In this document: in pieces, positions 51,794 to 61,326 of the stretch
Layout of the letters: each line of letters begins with the position of its first letter
How positions within the stretch are numbered: the first letter of the stretch is position 1
NCBI RefSeq assembly: GCF_014117325.1
Contig: NZ_CP059732.1
Span: forward strand, 3,857,001-3,921,000
DNA from: Spirosoma foliorum
Lineage (GTDB): Bacteria; Bacteroidota; Bacteroidia; Cytophagales; Spirosomataceae
Direction of reading: 5' to 3'
Length of the DNA: 64,000 nucleotides
Made by a program: the position numbers and the translations under genes
The notes under the pieces: generated by a model
Databases searched by the model: none
What the model was told of the DNA's origin: nothing
What the model saw: the letters and a program-made list of their open reading frames with translations, nothing else

Positions 51794-53413
51794 TTACAAC
51801 GGGATATTCCCGTGTTTTTTCTTGGGCATGCTAGCGACTTTGTTTTCCAGCATCTTAAACGCCCGGATGAGTTTCTGGCGAGTCTGATCGGGCATGATCA
51901 CCTCATCGATGTAGCCCCGATGTGCAGCCCGGTACGGATTGGCGAATTTCTCGGTATAGTCCAGTACTTTCTCCTGTAACTTGGCTTGTGGGTCTTCGGC
52001 TTCGGCAATTTCGCGCTTGAAAATAATCTCGGCAGCTCCGCTCGCTCCCATTACCGCAATTTCGGCCGATGGCCACGCATAGTTCATATCGGCACCAATG
52101 TGCTTGGAATTCATCACATCGTAGGCTCCACCATAGGCTTTTCGGGTGATGACCGTTACGCGCGGTACGGTCGCTTCGCAGAAGGCAAATAATAATTTAG
52201 CTCCGTTGCTAATGATGCCATTCCACTCCTGATCAGTACCGGGCAGGAAACCCGGAACATCTTCCAAAACCAACAAGGGAACATTAAAGCAGTCGCAGAA
52301 ACGCACAAAACGAGCCGCTTTCGTACTGGCATTGATATCCAGTACACCTGCCAAAACAGCCGGTTGGTTACCCACAATACCAATGCTTCGTCCACCAATT
52401 CGCGCAAATCCGACGACAATGTTCTCAGCAAAATTCTTGTGAACCTCCATGAAACTACCGGCGTCCACCAGTTCGTCGATTACCTCGCGCATGTCGTAAG
52501 GTTGGTTTGGGTTATCAGGAATCAGAGTATTCAACGCAGATCGAGTTTCGTCGGATGGCTCGTAGGCCAGCATCGGCGGTTCATCTTCACAGTTTTGGGG
52601 GATATAACTAAGCAGTTGCTTAAGCGACTGAATACAAGCTAGTTCATTCGCACAAGAGAAATGGGTGACTCCCGATTTAGTGCTATGTGTACTCGCTCCT
52701 CCTAATTCTTCGGCCGTGACCGTCTCGTGTGTAACGGTTTTCACGACGTTAGGTCCAGTCACAAACATATAGCTCGTATTCTCGACCATGAAAATAAAGT
52801 CGGTAATGGCAGGGCTATAGACGGCTCCCCCAGCGCACGGCCCCATAATGGCCGATAATTGCGGAATCACGCCGGAAGCCCGTGTATTGCGGTAAAAAAT
52901 ATCGGCATAACCGGCCAGCGACAAAACTCCTTCCTGAATCCGGGCACCACCCGAATCGTTCAGACCGATTATCGGCGCGCCGTTTTGCATCGCCAGATCC
53001 ATCAATTTGCATATCTTTTCGGCGTGGGTTTCTGATAAGGCTCCACCGAAAACGGTAAAGTCCTGAGCAAATACATAAACAAGTCGCCCATCAACCGTAC
53101 CATAACCGGTCACAACGCCATCACCGAGGTAATGCTCTTTGTCCATGCCGAAGTCGCGGGTGCGGTGCATGACAAACTTTCCAATTTCCTCAAATGACCC
53201 TTCGTCTACCAGAAGCGCGATTCGTTCGCGAGCGGTCAATTTCCCCTTTTTGTGCTGAGCATCAATCCGTTTCTGCCCACCACCCAATTCGGCTTCGGCA
53301 TTTTTAGCAGATAGAATTTCGGTTTTAGACAATCGCAGGGAATTGGCCTGACTGGCCTCTGGATGAGCTTCCGGTTGCATATAATTTGGCTTCGTGAAAT
53401 CAAGTATAGACAA
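51794..53413 (-). CDS. Acyl-CoA (propionyl-CoA type) carboxylase beta subunit
   Basis: 539 residues. Carboxyltransferase signatures include [74 protein letters not shown] and a second-half [24 protein letters not shown]. It transfers CO2 from biotin to propionyl-, acetyl- or methylcrotonyl-CoA. The biotin-bearing alpha subunit is not in the window. ATGs at 53413 and 53380 are both possible; the first overlaps the divergent lipoprotein's upstream region. Confidence 0.9.
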   Translation of the reverse strand: MSILDFTKPNYMQPEAHPEASQANSLRLSKTEILSAKNAEAELGGGQKRIDAQHKKGKLTARERIALLVDEGSFEEIGKFVMHRTRDFGMDKEHYLGDGVVTGYGTVDGRLVYVFAQDFTVFGGALSETHAEKICKLMDLAMQNGAPIIGLNDSGGARIQEGVLSLAGYADIFYRNTRASGVIPQLSAIMGPCAGGAVYSPAITDFIFMVENTSYMFVTGPNVVKTVTHETVTAEELGGASTHSTKSGVTHFSCANELACIQSLKQLLSYIPQNCEDEPPMLAYEPSDETRSALNTLIPDNPNQPYDMREVIDELVDAGSFMEVHKNFAENIVVGFARIGGRSIGIVGNQPAVLAGVLDINASTKAARFVRFCDCFNVPLLVLEDVPGFLPGTDQEWNGIISNGAKLLFAFCEATVPRVTVITRKAYGGAYDVMNSKHIGADMNYAWPSAEIAVMGASGAAEIIFKREIAEAEDPQAKLQEKVLDYTEKFANPYRAAHRGYIDEVIMPDQTRQKLIRAFKMLENKVASMPKKKHGNIPL

Positions 53414-53486
53414 AGTTAATTTTTCTTACGAATTACAACGGCCTGGATTGATTTTGTATCCTAAAGCCACCAAACACATTTGCACC

Positions 53487-54023
53487 ATGAATCGACTTTC
53501 TCACGCCTTCTTCTTACTCGCTTGCTGCCTCCTGCTCGATGGATGCGGGCACCCTTATACACCTCCGCCCCCATCCGCTACGAGCGATACCTATCGCCCA
53601 ATCTATGCCTCCTACGCCGATATTCGAACGATACAGACGTTGCCTCCTCAACCGCTCAAAAATGTCGGAAAGATTTACCTCAAAGACAATTACCTGTTTA
53701 TCAACGACATAGGTGCCGGCATTCATATTCTGGATAATCAAGACCCGGAAAAGCCTGTACAACTGGCCTTTATCTCCATTATCGGCAATCAGGAGTTAGC
53801 CATTAAAGACAGCATCCTTTATGCCGACAATGTAACGGATCTGGTGGCTCTCAATATTGCCAATCCACTAAACGTCCGAGTTGTCAAACGTATCGAAAAT
53901 GCATTCGCATACGCGGCTTACCCCATCGCAACAAATGTCCGCTTCGAATGTGCTGACCCGAATAAAGGCGCGGTTGTCCGTTGGGAAAAGGCTACGGTTG
54001 AGAATCCACAATGCTATCGGTAA
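53487..54023 (+). CDS. LVIVD-type lipoprotein
   Basis: 178 residues from the ATG at 53487 (MNRLSHAFFLLACCLLLDGC, lipobox Cys20). The open frame extends to 53394, but that extension has no signal. The mature part has short beta-propeller-like repeats (YLKDNYLFINDIGAGIHILD; LYADNVTDLVALNIANP) typical of LVIVD-repeat surface lipoproteins. It forms a cluster with the next two genes. Confidence 0.75.
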   Translation: MNRLSHAFFLLACCLLLDGCGHPYTPPPPSATSDTYRPIYASYADIRTIQTLPPQPLKNVGKIYLKDNYLFINDIGAGIHILDNQDPEKPVQLAFISIIGNQELAIKDSILYADNVTDLVALNIANPLNVRVVKRIENAFAYAAYPIATNVRFECADPNKGAVVRWEKATVENPQCYR

Positions 54024-54116
54024 AACGTCTCCTGACAATAACTCGCTGATGTTTAAGCTTACGATGAGCATTAAAATCATCCTAAAAAATCTGCGGTCCC
54101 TTACCTGATGATCCCC

Positions 54117-54866
54117 ATGAAATTATTTCTCTACGCGCTTATTACTTTAGTGATCCTGACCTCCTGCTCGAATAGCAGTAGTGTTGGCCCCACGCCGGGA
54201 GCAGGAACAGGTGGCTCAACGGCCCGGTTTACGGTCAGCGGCAATACGCTCTACATGGTCAATAATACAGACCTACAGGCTTACGATATTTCGAACAGCA
54301 GCGACCCCAAGAAAGGAAGCAAAACGAATCTTGGCATCGGTGTTGAAACGATATTTCCTTACCAGAACAACCTGTTTATTGGCACTCAGACGGGCATGTA
54401 TATCTATGACATCAATCAACCGAATGCCCCAAAATTGGTCGGTATCTACAACCACGTGTTAAGCTGCGACCCGGTGGTCGTTCAGGGTAAGTATGCTTAT
54501 GTAACGCTACGAAGTGGCACCAACTGCCGAAACCAATCAATAATAGCTAATACGCTGGACGTCATTGACATTAGTAATTTATCTAATCCGAGATTGCTAC
54601 AGAGCTATCCGATGACAAACCCTCGTGGCCTCGGTGTCGATAGTACTTTATTGTTCGTTGGTGAGGGCGATTATGGTTTGCGGCTAATGGACATCAGTGA
54701 CCCGACCAACGTTAAGGAACTGGAGTATTTCTACGACACGAAAACATACGACGTCATTCCCTCAAAAAAAATACTGATTGTAACGGGGCCGAAGGGGATT
54801 TATGAGTACAGCTACGCTAACCTCAAACAGCTGAAGCTACTCAGCACGATCCCCGTTCAGCCATGA
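54117..54866 (+). CDS. LVIVD-repeat lipoprotein, paralogue
   Basis: 249 residues. MKLFLYALITLVILTSC (lipobox Cys17; a second ATG lies three codons upstream at 54108). The propeller repeats are clear: LYMVNNTDLQAYDISNSSDP, LFIGTQTGMYIYDINQPNAP, NTLDVIDISNLSNPRLL, LRLMDISDPTNVKELE. Related to the preceding lipoprotein; probably a surface-exposed binding protein. It overlaps the next gene by 4 bases. Confidence 0.8.
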   Translation: MKLFLYALITLVILTSCSNSSSVGPTPGAGTGGSTARFTVSGNTLYMVNNTDLQAYDISNSSDPKKGSKTNLGIGVETIFPYQNNLFIGTQTGMYIYDINQPNAPKLVGIYNHVLSCDPVVVQGKYAYVTLRSGTNCRNQSIIANTLDVIDISNLSNPRLLQSYPMTNPRGLGVDSTLLFVGEGDYGLRLMDISDPTNVKELEYFYDTKTYDVIPSKKILIVTGPKGIYEYSYANLKQLKLLSTIPVQP

Positions 54867-55567
54867 GAAATTGTATAATAGACTTACTGGTTTTTCTGGC
54901 GATAGGCGTTACGTCGGCCTTAGCTCAGTCAGAAAAACCGCTGCCCTTACATCCATTTTATGCCGAACAGAGTCAGCGTTGGGTGGTTAAGTTTGCCCCA
55001 ACCAGCTTAATCGACCCCAGCAATACTATTCAGTTTGGCGTCGAGCGACTTGTGGGTCAACACCAATCTATACAGGCTGAATTTGGCTATGGTTGGCAAG
55101 GCATGAATCTCTGGGATGTTTCTCAACGATCTCGCTATACAGACATGAAAATCTGGCGAGGGCGGGCCGAGTGGCGGTATTACTGGCGGGGCGGCCCTGT
55201 TGGATCATATATCGCTCTGGAAGGGCTTTTTAAGCAAACAAATGCCTTCGAAAATGGCACTGTTGGCAAAGGCTGCGACACTGGACCTTGCCAATATTAC
55301 CAGATGTATTCGGCACCTATCAGCAAACGAGTTTGGGCTGGTCACCTCAAGTTTGGCCGTCAGTTTCCACTTTCCCGCAACAATCGATTTCTGGGCGATT
55401 TTTATGGTGGACTTGGCATTCGTTGGTACGATCTCGACCGCTCTCACGTTCCAGACGGCCTTTCTTTTTATGATTCGTACAGGACCATTCTGCTTGATCC
55501 TTTTTCAACACCCATTCGCCCAACGCTCAGTATTTCATACGGTATCAAGTTTGGGTATTCGTTTTGA
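54863..55567 (+). CDS. Outer-membrane beta-barrel-like protein
   Basis: 234 residues, signal peptide ending SALAQS, then alternating aromatic strands (SIQAEFGYGWQGMNLW, WRGRAEWRYYW, LSISYGIKFGYSF with terminal Phe), which fits an 8-12 strand barrel. It is coupled to the upstream lipoprotein by an ATGA overlap, suggesting a shared outer-membrane task. Confidence 0.65.
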   Translation: MRNCIIDLLVFLAIGVTSALAQSEKPLPLHPFYAEQSQRWVVKFAPTSLIDPSNTIQFGVERLVGQHQSIQAEFGYGWQGMNLWDVSQRSRYTDMKIWRGRAEWRYYWRGGPVGSYIALEGLFKQTNAFENGTVGKGCDTGPCQYYQMYSAPISKRVWAGHLKFGRQFPLSRNNRFLGDFYGGLGIRWYDLDRSHVPDGLSFYDSYRTILLDPFSTPIRPTLSISYGIKFGYSF

Positions 55568-55662
55568 GTCAGTTAATGGTCTTTTCGTCTGAATGTTGAC
55601 ACACATGCGGTTGCTGGGTTAAAAAATGGCTTTCTTTGTAAAAAACTGCGCCTGACGTCCGC

Positions 55663-56694
55663 TTGAAAGCCTGTTTCATTTCGTTGTTTCTGGCCTTGCT
55701 TTGGCCCATTCTAACAGTCGCTCAACCGTTGAGTGGACAGCGTATTTTTTCATTTCTCGACCTGCCTACTCATGCTCGGGTAGCTGCATTGGGCGGGCAA
55801 ATCGCTACAGCCACAAGTCCCGATGGCTCATATCACCTCAACAATCCTGCTTTAGCCGATTCGGTCAAGGATAACCAACTGGCTATTAGCCTGATGCCGT
55901 ATCTGGCAGCGGCCAAATATTACACCTTACACTATGGTTTACCCATAAAGTCGCAGGGAAAGTGGGCAGCTGGGTTGCAGTATTTAAGCTATGGTCAGTT
56001 TACCATGACCGACCCGGCAGGCAATACCATGGGCACCTTCTCGGCCAATGATTACGCCCTAAGTATCACCCACGCTCGTACCGAAGGTAACTTCACATTG
56101 GGGGCAACCATTAAAGCGGTTGGTTCCAGCATTGAAATGTATTCAGCCTTTGGTATTCTGGCCGATTTGGGCGGGGTTTGGCGACATCCCAAAAAGGATC
56201 TCACTTTCGGACTAGTCGCTAAGAATGTGGGGTATCTGATCAAAAATTACGGTTCTCTCGATGCCGATCTACCGTTTGATTTACAGGCAGGTGTAACGCT
56301 CAAACCTGAGCACGCTCCTATTCGGCTAACCTTGACAGCGCATCATCTTCAGCGTTTCGATATCAGCTATAACGACCCAAACCTGAATGTTCGTTATGAC
56401 TTGAGTGGCAATCCTATTCCGCAAACAACCAGTGTAACCGAGAAAATAGCCCGGCATCTCAATGTGGGTGTCGAACTATTAGTTCACCGAAACGTCAATC
56501 TGTTAGTAGGCTACAATCACCAGAAACACCAGGAAGGCAAGCTGACAACCGGCGGAGTGGGCGCAGGTATTTCTTTCGGAGCATCAGTACAGGCAAAAGG
56601 CTTCCAATTAACCTACGCCCGATTCACATCGGTACCCACTGCCGGAACCAGTCAGTTGTCATTGCGAATTGATTTGGATAGGTGGCTTAAGTAA
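55663..56694 (+). CDS. porQ: Type IX secretion protein PorQ
   Basis: 343 residues starting with TTG at 55663; signal peptide (MKACFISLFLALLWPILTVAQ). It is recognised as PorQ by FLDLPTHARVAALGGQIAT, the SPDGSYHLNNPAL region and a FadL/PorV-like barrel architecture to the end (SQLSLRIDLDRWLK). PorQ forms part of the type IX secretion attachment complex at the outer membrane in Bacteroidota. Confidence 0.85.
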   Translation: MKACFISLFLALLWPILTVAQPLSGQRIFSFLDLPTHARVAALGGQIATATSPDGSYHLNNPALADSVKDNQLAISLMPYLAAAKYYTLHYGLPIKSQGKWAAGLQYLSYGQFTMTDPAGNTMGTFSANDYALSITHARTEGNFTLGATIKAVGSSIEMYSAFGILADLGGVWRHPKKDLTFGLVAKNVGYLIKNYGSLDADLPFDLQAGVTLKPEHAPIRLTLTAHHLQRFDISYNDPNLNVRYDLSGNPIPQTTSVTEKIARHLNVGVELLVHRNVNLLVGYNHQKHQEGKLTTGGVGAGISFGASVQAKGFQLTYARFTSVPTAGTSQLSLRIDLDRWLK

Positions 56695-56767
56695 CCAAAT
56701 AAATCTTATCACCGATTTGATCTCACACAAATACTAGCTACTTTTAGTCAACCAAAAGCAACTCAAT

Positions 56768-57328
56768 ATGATAGCGGAAGAAATTCAAAAGCGCATCTAC
56801 ACAGTTGATGAATACCTCGAATTCGAAGCGAATTCAGAGGTAAAGCACGAGTTTGTAGATGGAATTCTAATTGAGATGCCCGGCGAGTCAAAGAAAGCAA
56901 ATGAAATCGGAGGTAATATTTATCTAACCTTACGAGTAGCATTGAAGGGAAAGCCTTTCAAGGTATATAACCACGACGTTAAACTCCGTACTGTTCCTGG
57001 CCGAAAGTATCGTTACCCGGATATTATGGTTGTTCCGACGGATGATGTTGACGATACGCACATCGTTCATCGTGCTGTAGTAACCGTTGAAGTGACTTCG
57101 GAAAACTCCTCGGGCGTCGATCACGACGAGAAATTCCACGAATACATCGCCCTGTCATCTATTGAGTGCTATCTGATTGTTTCTCAAGCCGAGCCGCTGG
57201 TTGAAGTTTACCAACGCACAGGGAGCAAGTGGGAGTACGCATTTTATACAAGCCTAACAGATTCCTTTGACATCCGCGCACTTAGTATTACAATGCAAGT
57301 TGGTGATGTATATGAAGGCGTTTTCTGA
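56768..57328 (+). CDS. Uma2 family (DUF820) PD-(D/E)XK protein
   Basis: 186 residues. YTVDEYLEFEANSEVKHEFVDG, NHDVKLRTVPGRKYRYPDIMVV (PD motif) and VTVEVTSENSSGVDHDEKFHEY (E-x, K) give the Uma2 restriction-like fold. These proteins multiply in some genomes as solitary nuclease-like genes with unclear roles. Complete, soluble. Confidence 0.85.
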   Translation: MIAEEIQKRIYTVDEYLEFEANSEVKHEFVDGILIEMPGESKKANEIGGNIYLTLRVALKGKPFKVYNHDVKLRTVPGRKYRYPDIMVVPTDDVDDTHIVHRAVVTVEVTSENSSGVDHDEKFHEYIALSSIECYLIVSQAEPLVEVYQRTGSKWEYAFYTSLTDSFDIRALSITMQVGDVYEGVF

Positions 57329-57415
57329 TGAAATAGAACGCAGATCTTTATGATTATTAAGATTTCTCAAAACTATTGCCATCATAGTTATCATAAAAAT
57401 CTGCGTTCTATTTCA
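57329..57415. terminator. Long hairpin between convergent genes
   Basis: Two 26-base arms (57329-57354 and 57390-57415) with one mismatch, 35-base loop, occupying nearly all of the space between the Uma2 gene and the GH20 gene. Likely a bidirectional terminator or a repeat-derived hairpin. Confidence 0.7.
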
Positions 57416-57416
57416 A

Positions 57417-59300
57417 TTAAAATCGCCCAATCCGCTTCTGCAATGCATCTCGTGAGAGGGTAATCAGATGCCCAATGGGTTTCCCTGCGCGATAGGTGAT
57501 TACGCGAAGATTAATAGGTCCTTCTGGCAGATCTACGGGTTGAGTATAGCGCGTAGAAAACTGGTCGGGCATCGTATCGTCGATCGAATAGAAAATATCC
57601 AGACCCGGCGCTTCACTGGCTAGTTCCAATCGCAGTTTACCATCGTTCATGCTTGTTTTTACGATGGCATCGTATATCGCTTTCGAATAATTGATTTCGG
57701 CCAGATCGGCCCGCTCAAAATGGCTTTCCATGCGTTGCACAAAATTTGGCCAGTTTTTGACCTCCTTTGGCGACCAATACACCTCCGACAGTGCCCAGGC
57801 CCGTGGATATGTCATGTATTCAGCATACCGCAGTGAGGGTATTTGTTCGGTCCAAAGGTTACCCTGCCCACCCAGAATATATTTGGCGTCCACGCCATCT
57901 GGAACCGGCTCGTAACTGTAGCTTTTCTGGGTTCGCAGGAAGGCATAAATTGGGGGGTCAACCGTTGGGTCGCCCTGATTATAATCCAGATACGCGAAGG
58001 TTGTAGGAGTCATCACCACATTATGGCCTTCCTTGGCGGCTTCGATACCACCTTTTATACCCCTCCAGCTCATAACGGTAGCCGTTGGCGAAATCCCCCC
58101 TTCCAAAATCTCATCCCAACCCAGCAGTTTTTTGCCTTTCGCTGTCAGGATTTTCTCCACGCGCCCCATAAAATAACCCTGTAAATCTTCAACGTGCCGG
58201 ATATTCAGTTGCTTCATCAGCGCCTGACAACCCGGATCATTCGCCCAGTAACCTTTGTAACACTCATCGCCACCAACATGAATGTATGGGTTTGGAAAGA
58301 GCGCGGCCACTTCGGTAAATACCTTATCTAAAAACTCATACACCTTCTCATCGGATGGGTTCAGCGTATTCTCAACCTTCATTTTGAACGTCCCATTACC
58401 GTACCAATCCGAAAACGCCGTTCCTGGATTAACGCTCACGATGGCTTTGGTGCAACTCAGTTCAGGATAAGCCGCTAAAGCTGCCATGCTATGACCAGGC
58501 ACATCAATTTCGGGAACAATGGTTACGTTACGCGCCTGGGCATAGGCAATCACCTCCCGAATGTCGTCCTGTGTGTAAAATCCACCATAAGGCGTTGGTT
58601 CACCGGGTTTAGGTTCGGCTCGATCGCCATAGTGGCCTGCTCGTGCTACACGCCAGGCACCTACAGAAGTGAGTTTCGGCAGCGATTTGATTTCAATTCG
58701 CCAGCCGTTATCGTCGGTCAAATGCCAGTGAAAGGTGTTGTATTTCAACTTGGCCAGCTGATCGATATACTGTTTTACTTCGGCTTTTGTGAAGAAATGG
58801 CGGCTTACATCAAACATAATTCCCCGCCAGCCAAAGCGCGGGTAATCTGTAATTTTAACGGCAGGCACCGTCCAGTTCTTCGTCACGACAACCTTACCCG
58901 CAATTTCTTTAGGCAAAAGTTGAGTCAGGGTTTGCATGCCGTAAAACAATCCGGCCGGGCGGTTAGCTGTAATCACAACCCCTTTCGGCGAGGCTTCGAG
59001 CGTATACCCTTCCTGACCCAGTTGCACGTTAGGGGTTTCGGTCAGGTTTAGTTGAATCTTGCCCGTTTTACCTGATTTTGCCGCTAATCCAAAGCCCGTT
59101 GGCGTATTCAGTTGCTGACTAAGCATGTCAGCAACGGCTTTTCCTTCGGCCTGATTATAGTGAATTGTAGTTCCTTTTGTAAGTGTAAATACACCAGCTT
59201 GAGGCTGAACACTAACAGGTTGGGGAATTAAATTAATGGGCGACTGGGCCTGCGCCGTGACAATAAAAAGACTAAAAACTAGTAGTCGACTAAGATTCAT
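57417..59300 (-). CDS. GH20 beta-N-acetylhexosaminidase
   Basis: 627 residues, signal peptide ending TAQAQS. A GH20b N-terminal domain (about 20-145) precedes the catalytic barrel: FGWRGIMFDVSRHFF, NTFHWHLTDDNGWRIEI, VPEIDVPGHSMAALAAYPEL and HVGGDECYKGYW, with the catalytic Asp-Glu pair (about 345-347). A C-terminal chitobiase-like C domain follows. It removes terminal GlcNAc/GalNAc from glycans in the periplasm or outside. Confidence 0.92.
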   Translation of the reverse strand: MNLSRLLVFSLFIVTAQAQSPINLIPQPVSVQPQAGVFTLTKGTTIHYNQAEGKAVADMLSQQLNTPTGFGLAAKSGKTGKIQLNLTETPNVQLGQEGYTLEASPKGVVITANRPAGLFYGMQTLTQLLPKEIAGKVVVTKNWTVPAVKITDYPRFGWRGIMFDVSRHFFTKAEVKQYIDQLAKLKYNTFHWHLTDDNGWRIEIKSLPKLTSVGAWRVARAGHYGDRAEPKPGEPTPYGGFYTQDDIREVIAYAQARNVTIVPEIDVPGHSMAALAAYPELSCTKAIVSVNPGTAFSDWYGNGTFKMKVENTLNPSDEKVYEFLDKVFTEVAALFPNPYIHVGGDECYKGYWANDPGCQALMKQLNIRHVEDLQGYFMGRVEKILTAKGKKLLGWDEILEGGISPTATVMSWRGIKGGIEAAKEGHNVVMTPTTFAYLDYNQGDPTVDPPIYAFLRTQKSYSYEPVPDGVDAKYILGGQGNLWTEQIPSLRYAEYMTYPRAWALSEVYWSPKEVKNWPNFVQRMESHFERADLAEINYSKAIYDAIVKTSMNDGKLRLELASEAPGLDIFYSIDDTMPDQFSTRYTQPVDLPEGPINLRVITYRAGKPIGHLITLSRDALQKRIGRF

Positions 59301-59451
59301 GCTGCGTGTAATTGATGATTAAGAAGTAAAGTGAATTTGCTTATGATTTTAATGTACGTGTCTAAAACCCAAATTTCGTCGTTCTTTTGGCACAATTTCA
59401 TGTTTCCTGTGTTTCTATAAAAGGGAGCGCAAATACGCTCCATTTTTTTCA

Positions 59452-60837
59452 ATGACCCACTCACTCAAAGACCTTACCCCCCGGCAAATCGTTGCCGAGT
59501 TGGACCAGTACATTATCGGCCAGCAGGATGCCAAGCGAAACGTAGCCATTGCGCTCCGTAACCGTTGGCGCCGAATGAACAGCCCCGCCGATATGCAACG
59601 CGAAATTACGCCGAATAATATCCTAATGATTGGGGCAACCGGCGTTGGTAAAACCGAAATCGCCCGTCGACTAGCAAAACTGGCCGATGCACCCTTTATT
59701 AAAGTGGAAGCGTCGAAGTTTACCGAAGTCGGTTATGTTGGTCGCGATGTTGAAAGCATGGTGCGCGATTTAGTTGAACAGGCCGTCAATATGGTACGGG
59801 CTGCCAAAAAAGAAGCGGTGCAGGCCAAAGCTCAACAACTAGTTGAAGATGCGATTCTGGATATTCTGATTCCTCCCGTAAAGCCTGCCAACGGCCAACT
59901 GGGTTTCGAGAATGAGAAAAAAGATTCGGATGCTGAGCTAAACGAACGCACCCGCGAACGCTTCCGCGAAAAAATCCGATCAGGTGAAATGGACGATCGG
60001 AGAATCGAGATCGATGTGCAGCAAAGCCAAACGCCCAACATCGGTATTATGGGTGGTTCGGTCGATGATCTATCAATGATGAATATTCAGGAGATGATTG
60101 GCGGCATGATGCCCAAGCGGGGTAAGAAGCGCAAAGTAAGCATTGCCGAAGCGCGTAAAATCATGCTCGAAGACGAAGCGGCCAAGCTCATCGACATGGA
60201 CGAAGTAAAAGATGAAGCCATTCGCAAGGCCGAAGATGCGGGCATTATTTTTATTGATGAGATCGATAAAGTAGCGTCTGCCCGTTCAGGTAATGGCGGA
60301 GGAGGTCCGGATGTTAGCCGCGAAGGTGTACAACGCGACTTGCTTCCGATTGTAGAAGGGAGTGCCGTAAACACAAAATATGGCGTCATCCATACCGATC
60401 ATATCTTGTTCATTGCCGCTGGAGCTTTCCACGTAGCTAAACCCAGCGATCTGATTCCTGAATTACAAGGGCGTTTCCCAATTCGGGTCGAATTACAAAG
60501 TCTGTCGGAGAATGATTTCTATCAGATTTTAAAAGAGCCCAAGAACGCACTAACCAAACAATACGAAGCCATGTTGCAAGCCGAAAACGTTAGCCTGGCC
60601 TTTCAGGATGATGCCCTTCGCGAACTGGCCCGGATTGCTTTTGAAGTCAATAGCGACGTCGAAAACATTGGCGCCCGACGGCTACAAACCGTGTTAAGCC
60701 ATCTCATGAACGACTTCATGTTCGATATTCCGGACGTTATTGGCGCTAATGCACAAGTTGTTATAACCAAAGATTTAGTAAACGAACGGCTGAATGGGCT
60801 GGTAAAAAACCGGGATTTGAGTCAGTTCATTTTGTAA
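59452..60837 (+). CDS. hslU: ATP-dependent protease ATPase subunit HslU
   Basis: 461 residues. LTPRQIVAELDQYIIGQQDAKRNVAIALRNRWRR is the HslU start region; Walker A is GATGVGKT (61-68), EVGYVGRDVESMVRDL carries the pore Gly-Tyr-Val-Gly, Walker B is IIFIDEIDK. The I-domain insertion lies at about 110-240. The C-terminus ends SQFIL, as needed to dock on HslV. HslV is not adjacent in this window. Confidence 0.95.
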   Translation: MTHSLKDLTPRQIVAELDQYIIGQQDAKRNVAIALRNRWRRMNSPADMQREITPNNILMIGATGVGKTEIARRLAKLADAPFIKVEASKFTEVGYVGRDVESMVRDLVEQAVNMVRAAKKEAVQAKAQQLVEDAILDILIPPVKPANGQLGFENEKKDSDAELNERTRERFREKIRSGEMDDRRIEIDVQQSQTPNIGIMGGSVDDLSMMNIQEMIGGMMPKRGKKRKVSIAEARKIMLEDEAAKLIDMDEVKDEAIRKAEDAGIIFIDEIDKVASARSGNGGGGPDVSREGVQRDLLPIVEGSAVNTKYGVIHTDHILFIAAGAFHVAKPSDLIPELQGRFPIRVELQSLSENDFYQILKEPKNALTKQYEAMLQAENVSLAFQDDALRELARIAFEVNSDVENIGARRLQTVLSHLMNDFMFDIPDVIGANAQVVITKDLVNERLNGLVKNRDLSQFIL

Positions 60838-60843
60838 TGACTT

Positions 60844-60939
60844 GTGTAGCGTGGACATCCTATCCGCGTAGCCGAAGGCTAATTTTTAAGCTGAATTTTA
60901 TTAGCCCTCGGCTATGCGGACAGGATGTCCACGCTACAC
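60844..60939. repeat. 40-base-arm inverted repeat (REP/BIME-like) after hslU
   Basis: Arms at 60844-60883 and 60900-60939 match in all but a few positions (both contain GTGTAGCGTGGACATCCT and CCGAAGGCTAAT-type ends), loop about 16 bases. It ends hslU and overlaps the stop of the convergent gene. Its form suggests a dispersed chromosomal palindrome repeat. Confidence 0.75.
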
Positions 60940-61326
60940 CAATACCACAACCTGTCCAATGGCCCGATCAATATCAGCCCGCTTCCGATCAGGTGGCTCA
61001 AAACGATTAAAAGGCGTTAACTGGAGAACAAACGTTTCTTCAACAGCTTCGTCACCAATAGGTGTGTACAGTTTATAAGCAGTCACCTTTACGGGGATCA
61101 GCCCATGTCTGGTTTTGAAGCGGATTACTATAGAAGTCAGCCATTTCTCAACTTCTTCAATTGAAATCCCATCGGCAGGCAAAAACCGGACTTCGGCGTG
61201 ATTGCGATCAACAAGTGTTTGATCTTCGGGCAAAAAATGACCCTCGCAACTTGAAAACGTGCGAATAAGCCCCGTACTATTTAACACATCGACCAGTGGG
61301 CGAATTTTGGGTTCAATAGCTTCCAT
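60934..61326 (-). CDS. Hypothetical protein with SCEGH motif
   Basis: 130 residues, soluble. LIRTFSSCEGHFLPEDQTLVDRNHAEVRF near the N-terminus could be a metal or nucleotide site; the rest is an alpha/beta fold (EEVEKWLTSIVIRFKTRHGL). No family was recognised. It overlaps the upstream MFS gene by one base (TGATG), so the two are cotranscribed. Its last codons lie in the repeat. Confidence 0.6.
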   Translation of the reverse strand: MEAIEPKIRPLVDVLNSTGLIRTFSSCEGHFLPEDQTLVDRNHAEVRFLPADGISIEEVEKWLTSIVIRFKTRHGLIPVKVTAYKLYTPIGDEAVEETFVLQLTPFNRFEPPDRKRADIDRAIGQVVVLV